The translations under genes and the position numbers were made by a program. The notes under the pieces are model-generated. The model did not search any database and was not told where the DNA came from. It saw only the letters and a program-made list of their open reading frames with translations. From JANPCX01 sp031431125 (lineage in GTDB: Bacteria; Pseudomonadota; Gammaproteobacteria; Burkholderiales; Burkholderiaceae_C), in assembly GCA_031431125.1 (NCBI GenBank), contig JANPCX010000085.1, forward strand, positions 1 through 64,000: a stretch of 64,000 nucleotides of DNA, written 5' to 3'. Of the stretch, positions 52,835 through 60,828 are shown piece after piece. The number at the start of each line of letters is the position of its first letter. Positions within the stretch are counted from its first letter, which is position 1.

Positions 52835-54373
52835 TCAACGAACAAACCCACCTTTCGGTTTGAACACGCCGCATCCGATAAGGGTATCGGAAGTCAGCGG
52901 TTCTATATAGGAGGTTTTTTCCTCTACCGCTTTGGTCAAAGGGTGAACCACTTCGTAGTCGATCCAGCCGCCGCCTTGGTCGGCAGCTCGGAAACCGCGC
53001 TGCAATACCAAGTCTCCGTCCAAACCCGGAACTTGGTGCACCGTCCAGCCGACTCGTTCAGGGTTAGAGCCGAAGGCGCTGTACTTTCCTCGGCGATCGA
53101 ACACGAAGATATAAAGGTCTCGGTCGCGAAATGGTGTTGTCCCGAGCGGCTTGTGAAATTCAGTCAACGCGACGGCCAAGCCTTTTTCTTCGATCGTGGC
53201 TTGAGCACGCCTGACCATCTCATAAGCTTCGTCGGCGCTGCCGCGTCGCAACTTAACCCCGGAGACGGCTTGCCGCAAACCCGATGCACGCTCTTTGAGC
53301 TGCTCCGCCGCGTTCAGGGTTTGTTCCACCATGGCGGCGTTGCGCTGGGTGATGTCGTCCAGCACCTTGATGGCCTGCGCAATTTCCTGCAGCGCAATGC
53401 TTTGTTCGCTGCCTGAGCGCGCCATGCCGCTCACGCCCTCGGCCAGCTCCCGAATACCCTGCACCACGGTGGCCAAACTGCCGCTGACCGCGGCAATGCG
53501 TTTCACTCCGAGGCCCACGTTCTCAGTGCTGTTCTGGATGAGCTGGCGAATCTCACGTGCGGACTCACTGCTTCCCTGGGCCAGGCTGCGAACTTCGGCC
53601 GCCACGACGCTAAAACCCCGTCCGGCTTCTCCGGCACGCGCTGCCTCCACTGCGGCGTTCAGCGCGAGGATGTTGGTTTGAAATGCAATGCCATCAATGA
53701 CGCCGGTGATCTCATCCATGCGTTTGGACTGCTCGGCCATCTGGCGCATGGCTTGTTCGGCCACCGCCATGGCGTGCACACCGGCCTCAGCCTCGCTGCG
53801 AACGCGGTGGGCCAATTGGTCAATGCGCGATGCGATCGCCGCGTTGTGTCGCACCGAGCTGCTGAGCTCTTGAATGCTGGCCGACGACTCCTGCAAGCTG
53901 GCCGCCTGGGCTTCTGTACGCTGAGAAAGCTCGCGGCTGTTGTGGGCCAACATATTGCCCGCCAACCCCACGAGCACGGTTTGGCTCCTCACCTGGCCCA
54001 CCACGCCCGAGAGCCCTTCGTTCATGCGTTCCAGCCCTTGGCCAACCCGGCACAAGGCATCGCGGCCAGGTGTTGGGGCACTGACGGTGAGGTCGCCGCG
54101 TGAGCCGGCTTGCACCACGTTCAATACGCCTTGCAAGGTTTCTATCCAGTGGCCATAGAAGGCAGCACTCGAATAAAGCGCCAGCAACAAAACTCCGGCA
54201 ACGAGCGGCCATACATAAGCCGTTTCCGCCAACTGGTCGGCAAGCAGCGCGGCCACGCACAGCGCGCAGGCAGCCATCAATGACAAGGTCACCCAGGCCA
54301 ACTGGGTCTGCAAACTGCAAGCGCTGAGCCATCGCTTGCCCGGCCCCAAGGCCGAGTCGAGAAAAGAAAACAT
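52835..54373 (-). CDS. Methyl-accepting chemotaxis protein with C-terminal cache-like domain
   Basis: A 512-residue chemoreceptor with unusual order. Two membrane helices close together (about 25-75) leave almost no periplasmic domain. Then come a HAMP-like stretch and the conserved signalling hairpin GIAFQTNILALNAAVEAARA ... GRGFSVVAAEVRSLAQG. After the signalling domain, residues from about 385 form a single-cache-like domain (LYIFVFDRRGKYSAFGSN, GGGWIDYEVVHPL, LIGCGVFKP), which would be cytoplasmic. The ATG at 54373 follows AGGTG. No CheW-binding pentapeptide is evident at the end. No che genes are adjacent. Confidence 0.88.
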   Translation of the reverse strand: MFSFLDSALGPGKRWLSACSLQTQLAWVTLSLMAACALCVAALLADQLAETAYVWPLVAGVLLLALYSSAAFYGHWIETLQGVLNVVQAGSRGDLTVSAPTPGRDALCRVGQGLERMNEGLSGVVGQVRSQTVLVGLAGNMLAHNSRELSQRTEAQAASLQESSASIQELSSSVRHNAAIASRIDQLAHRVRSEAEAGVHAMAVAEQAMRQMAEQSKRMDEITGVIDGIAFQTNILALNAAVEAARAGEAGRGFSVVAAEVRSLAQGSSESAREIRQLIQNSTENVGLGVKRIAAVSGSLATVVQGIRELAEGVSGMARSGSEQSIALQEIAQAIKVLDDITQRNAAMVEQTLNAAEQLKERASGLRQAVSGVKLRRGSADEAYEMVRRAQATIEEKGLAVALTEFHKPLGTTPFRDRDLYIFVFDRRGKYSAFGSNPERVGWTVHQVPGLDGDLVLQRGFRAADQGGGWIDYEVVHPLTKAVEEKTSYIEPLTSDTLIGCGVFKPKGGFVR

Positions 54374-54664
54374 GTGCACCTATTGAATGAGAATTTGCGG
54401 CGACCCAAATGGGCACAGCGCGGCCCATTTGCCAGTGGGCTGACCGCAGGCTCAAGCGAGCGCGCATTCTTAGATAAAGCCACGTTGTCGCGTGTGAAAT
54501 TAATTCATCCGCTCGCTTGAAAAATTGATCTGTGCCCCGCTAACCCGCGTGAACGCTCGCTCCGCCAGCATCACCCCGTAGATACCCTGGAGTGAATGTG
54601 TCACATGAAGGCGGGCTAGCCCTGCAACACAAGCGGGCCTCCACTGCCTATCCTGCCGTTACTC

Positions 54665-54713
54665 AGAACCTATCTATCAATAGGACAGGTCGGTCCTATT
54701 CACGGATAGTTTT
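54665..54713. mobile_element. Family A palindromic element, minimal copy 3 (about 49 bp)
   Basis: AGAACCTATCTATCAATAGG followed by a short loop and an inverted TCCTATTCACGGATAG: only the two outermost ends of family A, forming one hairpin. It lies 16 bases before the start of the binding-protein gene, so its right end abuts the ribosome binding site. The rest of the 54374-54729 gap must hold divergent promoters; nothing else was recognised. Confidence 0.75.
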
Positions 54714-54729
54714 TATGCAAGGAGTTTTT

Positions 54730-55974
54730 ATGTTGAAGCGAGTTCTGATCACGGTAGCGATGGTTTGGGGAGCGAGCATGTGGTCGCTTGAAGCACAGGC
54801 GCAACCACAAAAAGCGGCCATCTCCGCTCCACTGCAAACCTCCACCGACCCGATACGCATTGGGTTCATTTGCCCATTCAGCGGCAGCTCCCAAGACTTT
54901 GGCGGCAGCGCTCGTTTGGGGGCTGAGCTGGCGGTGAAAGAAATCAATGAGGTGGGTGGCTATTTGGGCCGCCCCATTGAGTTGCTGGCGCGCGATGACC
55001 AGGCCAACCCAGATATGGGCCGCCGCGTGGCTGAAGAGTTGGTGCTCAAAGACAAGGTGGATTTCACCGTCGGCTTTTGCAATACCGGCGTGGCACTGAA
55101 GTCACTCGACTTTTTCGAGGCGCAGAAACACCTGCTGCTCATTCCCGTGGCCACCGGGTCGGTGCTCACCGCCAAAACGCCGGCCAAAGACAGCTTTGTT
55201 TTCCGCCTATCGGCTCGGGACACACTGCAAGCTGCGATCCTGGTGGATGAGTTGGTGGAAAAACGCAAATTCACCAAGATTGCCGTTCTGGCCGACAGCA
55301 CAGGCTACGGTGAGGGCGGCAAACAAGACGTGGAGAAGTTTCTGGCAGAAAAAGGCCTCAAGCCTGTTTACGTGGCCCGTTTCGATCTGAAAGTGGCGAG
55401 TCTGGTGGACGAGGTGCGGGCCGCCAAGGCTGCTGGTGCCGAAGCGTTGATTGGCTACACGGTGGGGCCGCAATTTGGTCTCTTGGCCAAGGCGCGTGTG
55501 GAAGCGGGTTTTGCGGGCCCGCTGCTCGGCGCATGGCCGCTGTCCTTTCGCAGTGCCATTGACAAAGCGGGCAGCGCCATCGAGGGCGCCGTGATGACCC
55601 AAACCATCGTGCAAGACATCTCCAACGAGCGGCGCTCGTCCTTCATCGCCCGGCTCAAGCGCCACGCCAACGGCCAGCCTGTGGGCTCGCTGATGTCGGC
55701 AGCGCAGTCCTATGACGCCGTGCATTTGATGCTGCGTGTGCTGTTTCAAACCAAAGGCGACATGTCGGGCCCGGCGCTGAAAGCGGCGCTGGAGAACTTG
55801 GAGCGCCCCTACCCAGGGGTCATCACCACCCACGACAAGCCTTTTTCCAGCAATGACCACGATGCCTTCACCCGCAACATGGTGTGGCTGGGGGTCTGGC
55901 GCAAAGGCGAGATCCAGTTCTACTACCCCGAAGACGCCAAACGCGCTTCCATCATCCGGCGCAAGCAGCCATGA
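54730..55974 (+). CDS. Branched-chain-amino-acid-type ABC transporter substrate-binding protein
   Basis: A 414-residue periplasmic binding protein (type 1 fold, LivK/AmiC-like). A signal peptide (LKRVLITVAMVWGASMWSLE, cleavage near AQAQ) precedes IRIGFICPFSGSSQDFGGSA and ELAVKEINEVGGYLGRPIEL, the usual opening of the family. AAGGAG lies 6 bases before the ATG at 54730. No permease or ATPase genes follow, so it is an orphan binding protein whose transporter or sensor partner lies elsewhere. Confidence 0.9.
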   Translation: MLKRVLITVAMVWGASMWSLEAQAQPQKAAISAPLQTSTDPIRIGFICPFSGSSQDFGGSARLGAELAVKEINEVGGYLGRPIELLARDDQANPDMGRRVAEELVLKDKVDFTVGFCNTGVALKSLDFFEAQKHLLLIPVATGSVLTAKTPAKDSFVFRLSARDTLQAAILVDELVEKRKFTKIAVLADSTGYGEGGKQDVEKFLAEKGLKPVYVARFDLKVASLVDEVRAAKAAGAEALIGYTVGPQFGLLAKARVEAGFAGPLLGAWPLSFRSAIDKAGSAIEGAVMTQTIVQDISNERRSSFIARLKRHANGQPVGSLMSAAQSYDAVHLMLRVLFQTKGDMSGPALKAALENLERPYPGVITTHDKPFSSNDHDAFTRNMVWLGVWRKGEIQFYYPEDAKRASIIRRKQP

Positions 55975-56049
55975 AGCTTGAAAAGCTTTCAATGTGGTTG
56001 CATGTGAAGTTTCAAGCCGGGACGGGCGAGTTCAAAAACAATCGACGGC

Positions 56050-56946
56050 ATGCCGCTGATTCGATGGAACACCCTGGCCTGGCCTTGGAAATTTGTAGAC
56101 GAGACCCCTTCGCTGGTCGATACCGCTTTTGCGCAAAACCGGACTACGCCGCTCGACACCACACCTGACGCGCCACGGGCGTTTGGCCACGACGCGATCT
56201 GGCTGGCGGTGCGGTCGCCGTCGACGCAGGCGGTCGCGCAAGCATTGCAACTCGGCCAGACCGCGCCCGCCAATTGGCGCACTGGACTGCAAGCAGTACA
56301 TCAGCCTTTGCCATGCACACCCGGTTTGGTGTTTGTCACGCCGCCCATCCAGGGCTGGGTGCTGGCAACCGGCGCCCTGCCCTACCCCGGTGGCACGTCA
56401 GACTCCGACTTGGCCTCCTCGCTGCTGCAGGTGCTGAGCCAGCAGTTTCCTCAGGTGCAGTACTTCGGCGCCCACAGCGGCATCGCCTGGCACGGCTATG
56501 CGCGTTACGACGAGGGTGAGCTGATGCGTGCTTTTGCTTGCGTGGACAGCGTTGACCACACCATTTGGAACGTGGGCTCGAACCTGGGCGAGCCCCTGCA
56601 CACGGCGCAGCTCACTGAAGCGGCGGCTACTGTGCGCCCCCAGACCTGTCGCTTTGCGCCAGGCCCCCAGGGACCTGAAAGGGCCTCTTCGTGGCCCATG
56701 GGGACGAGAAAACTTGGGAGCGGCCCGGCGTTTTCTCATGAGTCCGCATTGGATGCCGTCGCATGGCATCAAGACCGCGTGTTCCAAATGGCCGAATGCT
56801 GGAGCGTCAACCCGGAGCAGCTGGCTGCCATGGCTTTGCCGCCCTCGTTGGGATTGGTCGGTTTTCTCGATACCCTTCGGATGAACGCCGATGCAGCGCG
56901 ATGCGACAGAACACGCAGCGCTGGGATGGCCACGCCAACCGGCTAA
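56050..56946 (+). CDS. Protein of unknown function
   Basis: A 298-residue soluble protein I cannot place in a named family. A central block, IQGWVLATGALPYP ... LLQVLSQQFPQVQYFGAHSG then GYARYDEGELMRAFACVD, resembles a family of uncharacterised bacterial proteins that pair a GW(V/T)L(A/V)xG strand with a QYFxxH motif. The C-terminus (GLVGFLDTLRMNADAARCDR) is unremarkable. Its end overlaps the convergent FIST gene by four bases. No ribosome binding site is evident before the ATG. Confidence 0.62.
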   Translation: MPLIRWNTLAWPWKFVDETPSLVDTAFAQNRTTPLDTTPDAPRAFGHDAIWLAVRSPSTQAVAQALQLGQTAPANWRTGLQAVHQPLPCTPGLVFVTPPIQGWVLATGALPYPGGTSDSDLASSLLQVLSQQFPQVQYFGAHSGIAWHGYARYDEGELMRAFACVDSVDHTIWNVGSNLGEPLHTAQLTEAAATVRPQTCRFAPGPQGPERASSWPMGTRKLGSGPAFSHESALDAVAWHQDRVFQMAECWSVNPEQLAAMALPPSLGLVGFLDTLRMNADAARCDRTRSAGMATPTG

Positions 56947-58187
56947 CGAGTGAACACCGTCAGCACCCCGGTGTAACCGTAAAGGTGGTGACGGCCGACC
57001 TCACCCGCAGCGAAAAAACCCACCAGCGGTACATCGCCCAAGGCCCGGCGCACCACGGCCAGCTCGGCATGGGCAGCACCGAAGTGGGGACCACCCCGGC
57101 CCGCGCAGCTGATGTAAATGGCGCCGGCCATACGCGGTGCAGCAGCCACCGCAGCGGCCAAGCCCTCGGCCCCTTGCTGAGCGTGAGCGGGGGTCAAGGG
57201 CAGGGTTTCGGGTTCCAACTCATCCCGAATTTCGGTGCAGATGCGCACCAGGTCTTGTTGTGCGGCTAGCGGGTTGCGACGGCAAAACGCCAGCTGCTGG
57301 CCTTCGGCGGCACGGTCAGCGATGGCCACACCCCGTCGCACCGGGTCAATGCCCACCAGGTGCCGCACCCGGGTGTCGGCGCCGAACTGACCGGATCGCA
57401 GAGGTACTTTGGGATCGCTGCTCACATCGCTCAAACCGGCGAGTGTTTGGCGGAAACGGGGCAAGGCGTCTTGGTCGGCCAATTCGCCGATGGATAAATC
57501 GCGCAGCAACACATCCAGGGCGGGCTCGTCGTCCAGCGTCAGCACCAAGTTGTGCTCTGCATGCGTGATGCGCCGCGTCGGCCCCACAGGCTGGCAGCCC
57601 TGTGTGACGCGCGAGACGAGCGCAACCTCGGGCCCAAAAGCCACGCCCGACAGGCCGCCAGTGAACACGCCATCGGCGATGTGGGCCGCTCGGCCGCGCG
57701 GGCTGTCGGCGCTGCCGCGCCCGCTGGACACGCCGCCGAAGAGGTAGTGGCTTTCGGTGCGTTGCGCCATCTCAGACAACAGCTCCGCGAGGTCGGTGGT
57801 TTGCGGATCAGCATGCACTTGGGCCGTGGTGGATTTGAAACCCGTCAACGGTTTGGCGCCAGAAAAAACACGGAACTGCTTGTTGGGCAGGTCGCACAAC
57901 ATCACACTCAAAGCGGGTTCGTTGAAGTACTCGCAGCCCGTGGCGCAGATGCCAACACCGACCCCGCCCACCCACGCCGTCCCTGGCCAGCGCAAACGCA
58001 GCTCGGCGAGCACCAACTCGGCGTCAAATGCATAGGCCTCGGTGAAATAGACCCAACCCAAGGTGGGAGCACGAGGTGCCTGCAACCCGGCTGTGTCGTG
58101 GCGCTGTGCGTCAATTTGAGCGGCCACCAAAGCCAAGGCCACCCGCCAATCAGGATGGGTGGCGTGGGCGTGGACGAACTGCGGCAT
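56943..58187 (-). CDS. FIST domain sensory protein
   Basis: A 414-residue protein with the FIST N- and C-terminal domains, thought to bind small ligands such as amino acids. Family features: WVGGVGVGICATGCEYFNEP, YLFGGVSSGRGSADSPRGRA, and the C-terminal GAIYISCAGRGGPHFGAAHA with LVGFFAAGEVGRHHLYGYTG. It is a stand-alone FIST without kinase or cyclase domain. It follows phaM by 13 bases on the same strand. Confidence 0.9.
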   Translation of the reverse strand: MPQFVHAHATHPDWRVALALVAAQIDAQRHDTAGLQAPRAPTLGWVYFTEAYAFDAELVLAELRLRWPGTAWVGGVGVGICATGCEYFNEPALSVMLCDLPNKQFRVFSGAKPLTGFKSTTAQVHADPQTTDLAELLSEMAQRTESHYLFGGVSSGRGSADSPRGRAAHIADGVFTGGLSGVAFGPEVALVSRVTQGCQPVGPTRRITHAEHNLVLTLDDEPALDVLLRDLSIGELADQDALPRFRQTLAGLSDVSSDPKVPLRSGQFGADTRVRHLVGIDPVRRGVAIADRAAEGQQLAFCRRNPLAAQQDLVRICTEIRDELEPETLPLTPAHAQQGAEGLAAAVAAAPRMAGAIYISCAGRGGPHFGAAHAELAVVRRALGDVPLVGFFAAGEVGRHHLYGYTGVLTVFTR

Positions 58188-58199
58188 GGGGATCAGCAA

Positions 58200-58946
58200 T
58201 CAGCGTTTCGTTGCCCGTGCGGTCTTGGGTGATGCCTTGCGGGCCGCCTTGCTCGCAGCAGCGGCTCTGCTCGCACCTGCCGCTGCAGCGCCCGCCATCG
58301 TGGCTGCATGGCCTGCAGTTTTCGCGGCCGTGCGCGCCATTTGTGCGGGCACAGAAGCCGCTTTTTTGAGCGTTTCGCTCGCCGCCTCCACACTTTGTTT
58401 GAGCATGGCATTGCCCAGGTTTTTGGCCGCATCGGTGGCACTGTCTTTCATCGCGGTGGTGGCCAACTCGGTGAATTGTTTAGTGAGTGCGCCCCACCAC
58501 TGCGTCGGGTCCACGCCAGGAAAACTGCCTGCGGGCGCTTGCGCCGTTTTCGAGCTGGATTTGCGCGCAGGGCTCACCTTTTTAACCGCTGAAGCGGCGG
58601 CGGCAGCACCGCCTGCCAGCGCCTGGCTGGCCAGGTCTGCACCAGGCACTCTGATTTTCAGAGTATCACGCAGGTCCTCCATCTGCACATTCATGGTTTT
58701 GAGTGTGGACAGGGTCATGCGCTGCACTTCCAGCGCTTGAATCGTGGCGCCCAGCATGCGGGCGTTCTGTTCCAACCAAAACTGCACGGTGCGCAATTCT
58801 TCAATGCGTTTTTCGAGTTCTTCAGGGTTGAGTGTGGGCGCCACCCACTGCCCCATGTTCGGCAAGGCGGCCCCGGCGTTTTTCACCAAGCCCTGCAAAA
58901 AATCGAAGCCGGGAACGAGTTTGGTGAAGTTGCTTGCGTCAGCCAT
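58200..58946 (-). CDS. phaM: PhaM-family polyhydroxyalkanoate granule protein
   Basis: A 248-residue protein of the PhaM family, which binds PHA synthase and DNA and links granules to the nucleoid. The N-terminal block FTKLVPGFDFLQGLVKNAG, then PTLNPEELEKRIEELRTVQF and WLEQNARMLGATIQALEVQR, is typical. The C-terminus is an Ala/Lys-rich, histone-like tail (SKAARKASPKTARATKR). The start at 58946 (MADASNF) begins the conserved block; an upstream extension is not conserved. No PHA synthase gene is in the window. Confidence 0.88.
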   Translation of the reverse strand: MADASNFTKLVPGFDFLQGLVKNAGAALPNMGQWVAPTLNPEELEKRIEELRTVQFWLEQNARMLGATIQALEVQRMTLSTLKTMNVQMEDLRDTLKIRVPGADLASQALAGGAAAAASAVKKVSPARKSSSKTAQAPAGSFPGVDPTQWWGALTKQFTELATTAMKDSATDAAKNLGNAMLKQSVEAASETLKKAASVPAQMARTAAKTAGHAATMAGAAAAGASRAAAASKAARKASPKTARATKR

Positions 58947-59030
58947 GGCGTGTCTCCAAGGTAGTGGGGCAAAGGGGGTCGCGGAACGATTCGATTGTGC
59001 ACGCACGGGCGGCACCGGCGTCTGAAAAGA

Positions 59031-59519
59031 TCACCGCGAGGCGGCTGCATCTATACGCAACACACCCTCGCCCTGGGACCAGCGCAACTTGCCCAGCACA
59101 TCCATACCCAGCAGCGGGTGGTCGGACAGGCCAGCCAGTGCCACCATGGACAGACGCTGCGCCAACACACCCCCTTGCAGCGACACGTCGGCACGCACCA
59201 CCTCGCCCGTGACCACACCACCTGCTGTGCTGCTTTGCACGGTGCCCAGCACGTCCAGATTCAACGCCCTGGCCAGGTCCATGGGCAAGGCACTGCGCGT
59301 GGCGCCGGTGTCGATCAGAAAATCCACCGCCTTTCCATTGATGTTGCCCGGCCAGTGGTAGTGCCCGTCGGGTGCGCGGCGAATTTCAATCACGCCGTTG
59401 TCGGCCACAAACCGTGTTTGTTGTTGGTGACACTCCCAATACTGAAACCCGAGGAAGAAAACCAGGCCCAGCAACAGCCAGACCGTGACCACTTTGAACG
59501 TGCGAGGCAATTCGTTCAC
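59031..59519 (-). CDS. Membrane-anchored retropepsin-like aspartic protease
   Basis: A 162-residue protein with one N-terminal membrane helix (VVTVWLLLGLVFFLGFQYW) and a retropepsin-like domain. The catalytic motif is FLIDTGATRSALP (Asp70) and the second hallmark is HPLLGMDVLGKLRW. It belongs to the family of clan AA aspartic proteases common in proteobacteria (TIGR02281-like). Substrate unknown. Confidence 0.87.
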   Translation of the reverse strand: MNELPRTFKVVTVWLLLGLVFFLGFQYWECHQQQTRFVADNGVIEIRRAPDGHYHWPGNINGKAVDFLIDTGATRSALPMDLARALNLDVLGTVQSSTAGGVVTGEVVRADVSLQGGVLAQRLSMVALAGLSDHPLLGMDVLGKLRWSQGEGVLRIDAAASR

Positions 59520-59523
59520 TGTC

Positions 59524-59765
59524 TAGCCCGCATATTTCACCAGGGACGCGCCCGAGTGGGCTGTGATGCGGTGCGCTGGCAAGGCGAGACGACGCTGCGG
59601 GCTCGTGCCCGCGAGGAGGAGCAACGTAGCCAGCGTGCCGCAGCACGGCTCAATCGGGTGTGTAGCGCTCGGTACAAATTGGATTTGGCACTCGAAGCCA
59701 AGATAGTGAGCATTCATGCAGTGTTGCGGGGCATAGGAGAGCGACCTGGTGAAATATGCGGGCTA
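59524..59765. mobile_element. Family B MITE-like element (242 bp)
   Basis: A perfect 21-bp inverted repeat bounds the segment: TAGCCCGCATATTTCACCAG plus G at 59524-59544 and its exact complement at 59745-59765. The interior has no supportable gene. No clear target duplication flanks it. It fills the gap between the protease gene and the FAH-family gene. The clean ends suggest a non-autonomous element mobilised by a transposase elsewhere. Confidence 0.82.
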
Positions 59766-59782
59766 ACAACCTGTCGTACCGC

Positions 59783-60763
59783 TCAGGGCGGTGCCACCGT
59801 CTGGTCGATGGCACCAAAAACACTGTGTCCGTCCAGCCCGTTCATCTCAATGCGAATCGTGTCACCGTAGAGCATGAACTCGGTTTGGGGCTGGCCATTC
59901 TCGATAGTTTCGATGGCACGTTTTTCAGCGATGCAGGAATAACCGTGCGTCCAATCTTTGTTGCTCACAGTGCCGCTGCCGATGATGCTGCCCGCACGCA
60001 CGCGGCGTGTTTTGCACAGGTGAGCGATCAGTTGCCCAAAGTGAAAGGTCATCTCGGGTCCGGCCTCGCACAAGCCCACTCGTTTGCCATTCCAGCTGCT
60101 TTGCAAACTCAGGTGCACACGGCCACCTGACCAAGCGCTTCCCAGTTCATCGGGTGTGACGGCCACGGGGCTGAAGCTGGTGGCGGGTTTGCTTTGCAGA
60201 AAACCAAACCCTTTGGCCAACTCGTTCGGAATCAAATGACGCAAGCTGACGTCGTTGGCCAACATCAAAAGCCGGATGCTGGACAGCGCCGCATCGGGCT
60301 CAACGCCCATGGCAACGTCGCCCGTGACCACGGCAACCTCGGCCTCGAAGTCGATGCCCATTTTTTCGCTGGGCACCACGATGTCGTCGCAGGGGCCTAA
60401 AAAATCGTCACTGCCGCCTTGGTACATCAGCGGGTCGGTGTAGAAACTCTCGGGCATGTCGGCCTTGCGGGCTTTGCGCACCAGCTCCACATGGTTGATG
60501 TAGGCAGAACCGTCGGCCCACTGGTGGGCCCGGGGCAGTGGGGCCATGCACAGCTTGGGATCAAACGCAAAAGCATGGCGTGTTTTGCCGTGGTTGAGCG
60601 AGGTGTAAAGATCCTCTAGTTGCGGCGACAAGAAGTTCCAATCGTCGAGCACCTGTTGCATGCGAGTGGCGATGCCGGTCGCATAATGGGCCGTGCACAG
60701 GTCACGCGAGACCACCACCAGTTGACCGTCGCGTGAACCATCTTTGTAGCTGGCAAGTTTCAT
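59783..60763 (-). CDS. Fumarylacetoacetate hydrolase family protein
   Basis: A 326-residue protein of the FAH superfamily. Family segments include YINHVELVRKARKADMPESF, GIDFEAEVAVVTGDVAMG (metal-binding Glu in DFEAE) and the closing AGSIIGSGTVSNKDW. The architecture with the catalytic HH-like centre fits fumarylacetoacetase-type hydrolases or related decarboxylases; the exact reaction is not determined. The start at 60763 (MKLASYKDG) matches the family; it is divergent from the DUF3108 gene. Confidence 0.88.
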   Translation of the reverse strand: MKLASYKDGSRDGQLVVVSRDLCTAHYATGIATRMQQVLDDWNFLSPQLEDLYTSLNHGKTRHAFAFDPKLCMAPLPRAHQWADGSAYINHVELVRKARKADMPESFYTDPLMYQGGSDDFLGPCDDIVVPSEKMGIDFEAEVAVVTGDVAMGVEPDAALSSIRLLMLANDVSLRHLIPNELAKGFGFLQSKPATSFSPVAVTPDELGSAWSGGRVHLSLQSSWNGKRVGLCEAGPEMTFHFGQLIAHLCKTRRVRAGSIIGSGTVSNKDWTHGYSCIAEKRAIETIENGQPQTEFMLYGDTIRIEMNGLDGHSVFGAIDQTVAPP

Positions 60764-60828
60764 CGATTTGAGAGGAAGTGAATGTCGTTGGGCTCGCAAA
60801 TCGCAGCCTTCAGACCGAGGGCGGCTTG

